5,552 bases of DNA from Bacteroidia bacterium (GTDB lineage: Bacteria; Bacteroidota; Bacteroidia; Chitinophagales; Saprospiraceae), in the NCBI GenBank assembly GCA_030431945.1, contig JAUIIF010000339.1, forward strand, positions 1 through 5,552, in the 5' to 3' direction. Positions 1 to 5,046 of this stretch are shown in pieces (within the stretch, counting starts at the first letter, position 1; every line of letters begins with the position of its first letter). The notes under the pieces were generated by a model. The model did not search any database. It was not told where the DNA came from and saw only the letters and a program-made list of their open reading frames with translations. A program made the translations under genes and the position numbers.

Positions 1-283
1 CTGCGGACAGCCTGCCGGCTAATCGATAAATTAAGATCAAAGGAGCAGAACAACCCGACGTACAACTCAGCGCCCGCGTGGAGATTTGCCGCCCGGGCCC
101 TGGTGCGGGAAAGACCACGCTTTTTTGCGGGAGCCGACTGTGCTCTCCCCCCCGGCTGTCCCGTCTTCATTTTTGCACCTGCGCGCCGTCGCCCCCCATC
201 ACCTAAACGCCATGCTGCCAGGCAGCTAAAACGGGAACCGGGAAAAAAGCCGGGGCTTGCTACTTTTTCCCCGCACAAAACCC
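1..283. other. Upstream region without a supported gene
   Basis: I see no convincing gene here. Frame 1 is open from base 1 to the TAA at 337-339, but its translation is a Pro/Arg-rich, low-complexity mix with no recognisable domain and it runs through the candidate yebC promoter, so I treat it as chance openness in GC-rich DNA. The other two plus frames stop at 20-22 (…CGQPAG) and 27-29 (…DSLPANR); either could be the last codons of a gene lying to the left, which cannot be decided from this window. The stretch contains short inverted repeats: TTTGCCGC (85-92) against GCGGGAAA (105-112) with one mismatch, GCTGCC-A-GGCAGC at 214-226, and a larger one at 240-271 listed separately. No tRNA or other RNA gene was recognised. 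Confidence 0.6.
240..271. repeat. Inverted repeat / possible terminator hairpin upstream of yebC
   Basis: GGGAAAAA (240-247) is perfectly complementary to TTTTTCCC (264-271). Inside it AGC (248-250) can pair with GCT (259-261), or alternatively AAGC (247-250) with GCTT (255-258). A stem flanked by an A-tract on one side and a T-tract on the other is the shape of a bidirectional intrinsic terminator, which would fit the end of an upstream transcription unit just before the yebC promoter. The upstream gene is not visible, so the role is inferred only. Confidence 0.35.
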
Positions 284-315
284 TTTCACTTTCCAAAAGG
301 CAAGAACTATCTTTG
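284..315 (+). promoter_or_regulatory. Candidate Bacteroidota-type promoter for yebC
   Basis: TATCTTTG at 308-315 is a perfect match to the Bacteroidota primary-sigma -7 element TANNTTTG. TTTC at 284-287 matches three of four bases of the -33 element TTTG, with a 20-base spacer, inside the usual range. Transcription would start around 320-325, giving a very short leader of about 15-20 bases to the ATG at 339. That leader (gataaaaaagttaccta) is A-rich and has no Shine-Dalgarno sequence, as is normal in this phylum. Confidence 0.6.
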
Positions 316-338
316 CCCACTGATAAAAAAGTTACCTA

Positions 339-1064
339 ATGGGACGTGCATTCGAATACCGCAAAGCGGCGAAAATGAAACGCTGGGCCGGCATGGCCAA
401 AGCCTTTACGAAAGTTGGACGCGAGATCAACATCGCGATCCGGGAGGGCGGCCCTGACCCCGATTATAACCCCCGGCTTCGTTTGGCCATCAACAACGCC
501 AAGGCCGTAAACATGCCGAAGGCCAACGTTGATGCCGCCATTAAACGAGCGACGGATAAGGACACTTCCAACTACGAGGAAGTGACTTTTGAAGGATACG
601 GCCCTCACGGAATTGCCGTTTTTGTGGAAGCCACCTCCGATAATAACAACCGTACGGTAGCCAACATCCGCCACGCCTTTTCCAAGTACGGAGGCAGTCT
701 GGGGGTGAATGGCTCCGTAGATTATATGTTTACCCGTAAGGGCCAGTTCATTGTCAAGGCGGAAGACCTGAAGGGAAAAGACCTGGAAGAACTTGAACTG
801 GAATTGATCGACGCCGGCCTGGACAGCATTGAGCAGGAGGAGGAAGAAGTTTCCTTCTACACCAGTTTTGCAGATTTTGCGGGCTTCGGACCGCAAATGG
901 AAAAACTGGGCATTACGGTCAGCAAGGCAGAGCTCGTCCGCATTCCGATGCATACCAAGAAGCTTTCCGATGCGGAAGTAGAGGACGTCCTGAAACTCAT
1001 CGAAAAACTGGAAGAGGATGATGATGTCGGCAACGTGTTCCACACAATGGACGAAAGCGAGTAA
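339..1064 (+). CDS. yebC: YebC/PmpR (TACO1) family protein
   Basis: A full-length YebC-family protein of 241 residues, close to the usual 235-250. The N-terminal helical region carries the Bacteroidota variant MGRAFEYRKAAKMKRW in place of the common MAGHSKWANIKHRK, followed by FTKVGREI and IREGGPDPDYNPRLRLAINNAK (about 22-54). The family core YEEVTFEGYGPHGIAVFVEA with the DNNNRT stretch lies at about 79-106, and the typical C-terminus LEEDDDVGNVFHT at 224-236. A run of glutamates (167-170) and an acidic end make the C-terminal half strongly acidic. The family was long annotated as DNA-binding regulators; more recent work on YebC and mitochondrial TACO1 supports a ribosome-associated role in translation of difficult (proline-rich) stretches. 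It is cytosolic. ATG at 339 overlaps an upstream TAA (TAATG), but I do not consider that upstream frame a gene. galK follows after 59 bases on the same strand. Confidence 0.95.
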   Translation: MGRAFEYRKAAKMKRWAGMAKAFTKVGREINIAIREGGPDPDYNPRLRLAINNAKAVNMPKANVDAAIKRATDKDTSNYEEVTFEGYGPHGIAVFVEATSDNNNRTVANIRHAFSKYGGSLGVNGSVDYMFTRKGQFIVKAEDLKGKDLEELELELIDAGLDSIEQEEEEVSFYTSFADFAGFGPQMEKLGITVSKAELVRIPMHTKKLSDAEVEDVLKLIEKLEEDDDVGNVFHTMDESE

Positions 1065-1123
1065 ACCGCAGCGGGCAGCCAAAAGTCTTGAGTCGTTTTA
1101 GATAATTTGATAGTGCTTTTTCC

Positions 1124-2284
1124 ATGCTTCCCACCATTGCGCAATACCTGGCTGACCATCAATTGCCCTTAACCGACTTTACGCTTCGCCTTTTTTCCCC
1201 GGGCCGGATCAACCTGATTGGGGAGCACACTGACTATACCGGTGGCTGGGTTATGCCCGCAGCCATTGATAAGGGGATTGAATTCTACGCCCGGCCCCGG
1301 CCGGGCCAGGCTTTGTACCTCCACGCAGTGGACCTGGATGAACGGGCCCACCTGCCCCTGCCCGTTACCGGAAAATCCGGCAAGCTGTGGGTGGATTACC
1401 TGGCGGGGGTCGTCGCTGAATTTCAGGGGCTGGGGCACGCTTTGCCGGGACTGGAAATTGTTTTCGGAGGCAACGTGCCTCCCGGCTCCGGGATGAGCAG
1501 TTCTGCCGCGCTGGAAGGGGGCATGGCCTTCCTCCTCAATGAAGTAACCGGCGCCGGACTTTCCCGCCCGGAGCTCGCGTTGCTCTGCCAGCGAAGCAGC
1601 AACAATTTCATTGGCGTCCCCACGGGCATCATGGATCAGTTTGCGAGCCTTAACGGTTCGGCCGCAGGGCCGATCCTGCTCAATTGCGCAAGTCTGGAGT
1701 TTTCGGCCCTGAACGCCAGTTTGCCGGGGTATGAGTGGCTGTTGGTTAATTCCCTCGTCACCCACGAACTCGGCAGCAGCGAGTACCCCGTGCGTGTACG
1801 CGAATGTGCCGCGGCCTTCGCCGCGGTAAAGGCCAAGTTTCCCGGGGTAGCCAACCTGAGTTCGGCGACGCCACACCAATTCGCTACGGTAGCCGCAACC
1901 TTACCGCCAACGATTCAGCGGCGGGGGCATTACGTCGTCAACGAAAACGAACGGGTAAAAAAAATGGCCACTGCACTGCAGGCCGGAGATGCCGCAGCCG
2001 CCGGACAATTACTCAACGCTACGCACGCCGGGCTACGCGACAACTATGAGGTCAGTTGTGCAGAAGTCGACTTCTTGCAGGAGCAGGCTACGCAAGTTTT
2101 CGGCGGCGAGGTTGCCGGCGCACGGATCATGGGCGGCGGCTTCGGAGGGTGCACCATCAACCTGGTACGCTCAGCGGCTGTTCCTGCGTTGCAGACTTTC
2201 CTGCGCCAGGCATACCGTGAGGCTTACGGCAAGGAGCCGGAGTTTTACCCCGTAAAAATTGGCCCCGGAACGCATTTACGTTGA
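1124..2284 (+). CDS. galK: Galactokinase
   Basis: Galactokinase (GHMP kinase family) phosphorylates alpha-D-galactose with ATP to galactose 1-phosphate, the first committed step of the Leloir pathway in the cytosol. At 386 residues it has normal family length. All three signatures are intact: the galactose-binding SPGRINLIGEHTDY at 25-38 (predicted catalytic Arg28, sugar-binding Glu34, His35, Asp37), the ATP-binding loop VPPGSGMSSSAALEGG at 118-133, and the C-terminal RIMGGGFGGCTINLV at 334-348. GIMDQFASLNG at 168-178 holds the predicted catalytic base Asp171. HAGLRDNYEVSCAEVD (301-316) is also typical. The galactose-specific first motif argues against mevalonate or homoserine kinase. No galT, galM or transporter is in the window. 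The 59-base gap after yebC holds only a weak -7-like TAATTTG (1103-1109) without a matching -33 box, so readthrough from yebC is likely. The gene ends 7 bases from the stop codon of the convergent beta-barrel gene. Confidence 0.95.
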   Translation: MLPTIAQYLADHQLPLTDFTLRLFSPGRINLIGEHTDYTGGWVMPAAIDKGIEFYARPRPGQALYLHAVDLDERAHLPLPVTGKSGKLWVDYLAGVVAEFQGLGHALPGLEIVFGGNVPPGSGMSSSAALEGGMAFLLNEVTGAGLSRPELALLCQRSSNNFIGVPTGIMDQFASLNGSAAGPILLNCASLEFSALNASLPGYEWLLVNSLVTHELGSSEYPVRVRECAAAFAAVKAKFPGVANLSSATPHQFATVAATLPPTIQRRGHYVVNENERVKKMATALQAGDAAAAGQLLNATHAGLRDNYEVSCAEVDFLQEQATQVFGGEVAGARIMGGGFGGCTINLVRSAAVPALQTFLRQAYREAYGKEPEFYPVKIGPGTHLR

Positions 2285-2291
2285 TTACTAT

Positions 2292-3584
2292 TTACTCCAT
2301 CAGGTACTTCACGCCAATGCTGATGGAACTGGAATGGTTGAACCGCTCCATTCCTTCGGCCGCATCATTGATCAGGTCCACCATGCCCAGGTGCAGGCTG
2401 GTCTCAAGTTGCAGGTGCTTGTTAAAACGGTAATTTACCCCCATCAACCCGCCGTAATCGAAGTATTTGACGAGGGAAGTACCTTCGATAAAGTCGTGAA
2501 AAGGGTTGACGTCATCCGGCCCTCTGACGGTCCGATGCACCTCTAAGGCCGGCAAGGCGTACCGGGCACCGGCACTGAGTTGCCAGCGGTTCCCGAGGGA
2601 ATAATTGGCTAAAAGGCTGAATTCTACCGCCCGGTATCCTTTGACGATGCCCTGGTAAGTGTACGCCTGGATGGTCCCCGTGTGATCCGGGGAATGCACT
2701 TCCTCTTCGTGGTAAGACCAGGGCTTATCCGTATCCCGGATAATTGGCAGCTGCATGGTATGCCCGCGGTAACCGATTCTTCCCTCCAGGCTCAGGCGGT
2801 TGCCGAAGCGGCGCTGTAGGCCGAGGTAGGCATAGACTCCCCTATCCACCTCCTGCCAAAAATTGGCCCCTCGCCAGTGATTTGACAGTCCGGCTCCGAG
2901 GGAAAAAGTAACCGGGGAAGAAGGTGGCAGGACTACCTGCCGCGCATTTTGCGCGGGCACTTCTGGCCTGACCACAGCGGAAGGAAATGGATCACTGGCC
3001 AATGGTACGACTGCCCGCAGGCGGCGGGCGGTCAGCCTTTCCGGCTGCGTTGGCGGCTGGTTCTCCGCTGCGGCAGCAGCGGGAGGGGCAGGTGTTTCCC
3101 CCATCGCTTCACTCCCCCTGACCGGCAGGAAGGAGGGTACAACAAGCTCACCGGGTTGCCGGCGGTTGGTCTTGCTGATTTTTTTGCTCGTACTGCCAGC
3201 CTCCCGGGTAACCGGTTGAAATTCCGAAATCTCCGTTGGGTGGTGCTCCGTTGTCGTGGCCAGGAGGTTGCGTTCTGAAGGCAGCTGGTCCTCTTTCCGT
3301 TCAGGTTCTCTTTCCTCTGCCCCGGACTTGAGTACAGTCCGCTGGTCTGCAGCATCCCCTGGCCGCCCGGAACCAGCCCCGGAGCCGGATAGCCAAATTA
3401 ATACCAATAATATCCCGACGATGCTCAGGCAGGCAAAGAAGATTCCGAAAATGGATCGTTTCTTCTTTTCAGCTTCCTGTTGCAGCTGCTGCACTACGTT
3501 AAAGTCACTGGCCGGGTCCCCTTCCGGCTGGTAGTTTTCCAATCGATGACCTAGCTCGAGCCAGTTTTTATCTTGCTGGTCCAT
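2292..3584 (-). CDS. Putative dual membrane-spanning anti-sigma factor (Dma-like) with outer-membrane beta-barrel
   Basis: This 430-residue protein has four regions. Residues 1-43 are polar and charged (LENYQPEGDPASDF…), have no Cys/His zinc motif and end in KKKR. Residues 44-65 form one strongly hydrophobic helix (SIFGIFFACLSIVGILLVLI); the basic residues before it predict a cytoplasmic N-terminus. Residues 66-222 are a Pro/Glu/Ala/Arg-rich, probably disordered linker, including APPAAAAAENQPP. Residues about 224-430 show alternating amphipathic strands with aromatic girdle residues and short turns (VTFSLGAGL, GVYAYLGLQRRF, RLSLEGRIGY, AVEFSLLANYSLG, WQLSAGARYAL, YGGLMGVNYRF, LQLETSLHLG, SISIGVKYL), as in small outer-membrane barrels. 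It starts 2 bases after the ECF sigma stop. Known Bacteroidota Dma proteins have this domain order and inhibit the adjacent sigma factor. The anti-sigma role is inferred from architecture and position. A membrane-anchored porin-like protein of unrelated function remains possible. No clear Shine-Dalgarno; the ATG at 3584 is the only sensible start. Confidence 0.75.
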   Translation of the reverse strand: MDQQDKNWLELGHRLENYQPEGDPASDFNVVQQLQQEAEKKKRSIFGIFFACLSIVGILLVLIWLSGSGAGSGRPGDAADQRTVLKSGAEEREPERKEDQLPSERNLLATTTEHHPTEISEFQPVTREAGSTSKKISKTNRRQPGELVVPSFLPVRGSEAMGETPAPPAAAAAENQPPTQPERLTARRLRAVVPLASDPFPSAVVRPEVPAQNARQVVLPPSSPVTFSLGAGLSNHWRGANFWQEVDRGVYAYLGLQRRFGNRLSLEGRIGYRGHTMQLPIIRDTDKPWSYHEEEVHSPDHTGTIQAYTYQGIVKGYRAVEFSLLANYSLGNRWQLSAGARYALPALEVHRTVRGPDDVNPFHDFIEGTSLVKYFDYGGLMGVNYRFNKHLQLETSLHLGMVDLINDAAEGMERFNHSSSISIGVKYLME

Positions 3585-3606
3585 GATTAATTATTTAGTT
3601 TATTGA
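3582..3606 (-). promoter_or_regulatory. Coupled stop/start junction, sigma to anti-sigma
   Basis: On the minus strand the sigma reading frame ends with TAA (3589-3587), followed by two bases and the ATG (3584-3582) of the next gene. The sequence before that ATG (aataaactaaataattaatc) is almost pure A/T, contrasts with the GC-rich surroundings, and lacks a Shine-Dalgarno motif. Low structure and A-richness are the usual initiation signals in Bacteroidota. The arrangement favours translation of the two proteins in a fixed ratio. Confidence 0.6.
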
Positions 3607-4165
3607 CGGCATCCTGCAGACGCAACCGGGCCTGGCGCAAGTGATAACGACTCGTTACCTCACTGATCCCCAAACGTAACCCGGCGGCCCGGTGGGTCAG
3701 CCCTTCCACTGCGGTCAGGTTAAAGACCGCCCTGGGCACAGGGGGGAGTTGTTGAATAAGTTTAACCAGGTCTTCCAAAGCCAGCCGTTGTAACGCCGCC
3801 GGCGGTGCCAGTTCCGTGCCTTCATCGGGCAATTCAGCGTAGGGCTGGTTGCGGCGGGTACGAATCTGGCCCAGACAGACATTGATACAGATTTTCCGTA
3901 ACCACCCGGCGATTTCCCCTTCTCCCCGGAACTGATTAAGGGAAGAAAAAGCTTTGAGGAAGGTCCGGTTCAGGAAGTCCCGCGCCTGTTGCTGGTCTAC
4001 GGCATAACGGCTGGTGATGCCCAAAATGAAACGATAATGGGTGTCAAAGAAAACGCGCTGTGCGCGTTCATCATTCGCCAGGCAACGACGTATTATCTCC
4101 TCCTGGGAAGAAGTCGCTACGGTCGTTATTTTTCCATCCAATCTGATCGGCAAGCTGGGTGACAT
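3587..4165 (-). CDS. ECF-type RNA polymerase sigma-70 factor
   Basis: A 192-residue protein with the two-domain ECF layout. Sigma-2 spans about 21-108: region 2.1/2.2 has DFLNRTFLKAF (62-72, core RNA polymerase contact), then FRGEGEIAGWLRKICINVCLGQIR (79-102), the region 2.3/2.4 pattern for -10 recognition and melting. After a short Pro/Glu-rich linker (110-122), sigma-4 spans about 128-190 with LIQQLPPVPRAVFNLTAVEGLTHRAA and the helix-turn-helix LGISEVTSRYHLRQARLRL (165-183), which reads the -35 element. Two positions depart from the usual pattern: HRAAGLRLG where HxEIAxxLG is common, and EVTSRY where EGTSRS is common. No sigma-3 domain is present, as expected. The stop codon lies 2 bases before the start of the putative anti-sigma gene, so the two are surely cotranscribed and probably translationally coupled. 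The target promoters cannot be read from this window. The ATG at 4165 leaves a 20-residue N-terminal extension before sigma-2; no internal Met gives a better start. Confidence 0.93.
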   Translation of the reverse strand: MSPSLPIRLDGKITTVATSSQEEIIRRCLANDERAQRVFFDTHYRFILGITSRYAVDQQQARDFLNRTFLKAFSSLNQFRGEGEIAGWLRKICINVCLGQIRTRRNQPYAELPDEGTELAPPAALQRLALEDLVKLIQQLPPVPRAVFNLTAVEGLTHRAAGLRLGISEVTSRYHLRQARLRLQDAVNKLNN

Positions 4166-4222
4166 TGAGAACAGGGCCTTGGTTATCTAAGCATAATGAG
4201 GATGCATCCTTATTGTTGTGAA

Positions 4223-4254
4223 GAAAAGTAGGAAGCCGTTCAGGTCTCATAAAA
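4223..4254 (-). promoter_or_regulatory. Candidate promoter of the sigma/anti-sigma operon
   Basis: Read on the minus strand, TACTTTTC (4230-4223) matches TANNTTTG at all but the last position, and TTTT (4254-4251) matches three of four bases of the -33 element TTTG, with a 20-base spacer. This would give a leader of about 50 bases to the sigma ATG at 4165. ECF operons are often also self-activated, and an ECF-specific promoter could overlap here but cannot be identified from a single site. Two mismatches make this a moderate call. Confidence 0.4.
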
Positions 4255-4311
4255 GAGGGAAATGCTACAATCTAAGGAAGAGAGGAAAAGACAGGAGACT
4301 AAACGGCTTCC
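4231..4311. repeat. Widely spaced inverted repeat around the sigma promoter
   Basis: GGAAGCCGTT (4231-4240) and AACGGCTTCC (4302-4311) are perfect reverse complements, with centres 71 bases apart. Pairing can continue inward after one mismatch: AG-(G)-TCTC (4242-4248, one bulged G) against GAGACT (4295-4300). The left arm exactly fills the start of the promoter spacer next to the -7 box. The element could be a two-site operator or, if transcribed from further upstream, a long stem with a 46-base loop. The loop has no recognisable gene or small-RNA features. Confidence 0.65.
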
Positions 4312-4392
4312 AGGTGATAGTTTACAAAGGGTAGATGCGCACTACCGGCAGGTTCGTGAGTCAGCAGTATGATTTTATCAATATTTCTCTAT

Positions 4393-4410
4393 CCCGGTTT
4401 AAGGACCGGG
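4393..4410 (-). terminator. Possible terminator of the SRPBCC/UnbV transcription unit
   Basis: CCCGGT (4393-4398) and ACCGGG (4405-4410) form a perfect 6-bp GC-rich stem with a 6-base loop, 53-70 bases after the SRPBCC stop codon. Downstream in the minus direction the sequence is A/T-rich (atagagaaatatt) but has no proper U-tract, so this may be a weak or factor-assisted terminator or simply a 3'-end hairpin. Confidence 0.35.
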
Positions 4411-4462
4411 CCAAATCCCCCTCTCAGCTTGCTGCCGACCACCATTGCCCGCTGCGCCCTAT

Positions 4463-4999
4463 TTACCGGCGCAACGCAAATAAGGCAGGGTCAAATGCCT
4501 CCCGTCCTTGTTCCACCCAGTGCTTCAATCCTTCGTTCATCAATTGCATGCCGCCGTCGTACATAGGCTTAATGGCCGTCTCCCAGCCTAGCCGGGGTAA
4601 GCACCCCGTCATTGCAACCGTGTTGGAAAACTTTGTACCACCTGTTTTCTCGTGCTGCAAAGCGAAGCGCTGCCGATACCCTCCCGTAAGCAAATTGTGG
4701 TACTTCCAACCTAGCAATGCGGCGGGCTGATAGTGGGTGATGCGGGGACGGAAGGAACTGGATTTGTTCAGGACAACGCCCTCACTTAACTGACGGTCAG
4801 GATACAAATCATGCAGACGGGCGTGCAAGGCAGCGTAATCCGGGTTAACGGTCACTTTTACCCTTTCTCCCGCCAGTGCTACCCCCTCCAGGTCGCGCAG
4901 GAAAGGGTTCCAGTTTTCCCAACGGGGAAAATCAACGAGGGCCAGCCAGACGTCTTCCGGAGTAGCAGCGATGGTAATTTCGTTGGTAATACTGAGCAT
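4463..4999 (-). CDS. SRPBCC-fold (START/polyketide cyclase-like) domain protein
   Basis: From the ATG at 4999 this is a 178-residue soluble protein without signal peptide or membrane segment. The N-terminus ITNEITIAATPEDVWLALVDFPRWENWNPF (4-33) is the hallmark first strand and helix of the SRPBCC superfamily. It is followed by a Gly-bounded strand region (GERVKVTV, 44-51), SSFRPRITHYQPAALLGWKY (81-100), GGYRQRFALQHEKTGGTKFSNTVAMTG (106-132), and a long C-terminal helix with MNEGLKHWVEQ (154-164) that closes the hydrophobic ligand cavity. The fold binds small hydrophobic molecules in many unrelated roles, so substrate and function are unknown. The frame stays open upstream to an ATG at 5146, but that extension would overlap the UnbV gene by about 100 bases and encodes unrelated residues, so I prefer 4999, which puts the SRPBCC motif at its normal distance from the N-terminus. 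It follows the UnbV gene by 47 bases with no visible promoter between, suggesting cotranscription. Confidence 0.85.
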   Translation of the reverse strand: MLSITNEITIAATPEDVWLALVDFPRWENWNPFLRDLEGVALAGERVKVTVNPDYAALHARLHDLYPDRQLSEGVVLNKSSSFRPRITHYQPAALLGWKYHNLLTGGYRQRFALQHEKTGGTKFSNTVAMTGCLPRLGWETAIKPMYDGGMQLMNEGLKHWVEQGREAFDPALFALRR

Positions 5000-5046
5000 A
5001 GAATGGTAGCTTTTCTTTACCCCTGATTGCTCCACAGTGCTATCCC

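Larger units (their letters stand above)
4166..4462. other. Intergenic regulatory gap between SRPBCC gene and sigma gene
   Basis: This 297-base gap contains no plausible gene; the short plus-strand open frames that cross it run antisense into the SRPBCC gene and resemble nothing known. It holds the candidate sigma promoter, a widely spaced inverted repeat and a small hairpin, each listed separately. A further 5-bp stem GGTAG/CTACC (4330-4334, 4342-4346) with a 7-base loop is present. The stretch 4251-4300 is purine-rich on the plus strand and hence pyrimidine-rich in the direction of sigma transcription. Confidence 0.6.

Noticed and set aside
105..132. Short direct repeat GCGGGA (105-110, 127-132)
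   Set aside because: Six bases repeated twice in GC-rich sequence is expected by chance; no array or CRISPR-like periodicity is present anywhere in the window.
103..339. GTG-started 78-codon open frame before yebC
   Set aside because: Pro/Arg/Lys-rich translation without domains, crossing a promoter and an inverted repeat; better explained as non-coding.
336..1082. Long minus-strand open frame (248 codons) covering all of yebC
   Set aside because: It is the antisense shadow of a clear YebC gene; the translation has no recognisable motif.
1101..1110. Promoter for galK based on TAATTTG
   Set aside because: One base short of the TANNTTTG spacing and no TTTG-like element at the right distance upstream.
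1169..1879. Long minus-strand open frame (236 codons) inside galK
   Set aside because: Antisense shadow of galactokinase in GC-rich DNA, with no domain signature.
2292..3584. FecR-type or zinc-binding (RseA/ChrR-like) anti-sigma factor
   Set aside because: No FecR domain and no His/Cys zinc motif in the N-terminus; the C-terminal barrel points to a different class.
4335..4730. Plus-strand open frame of 131 codons
   Set aside because: Mostly antisense to the SRPBCC gene and without recognisable protein features.
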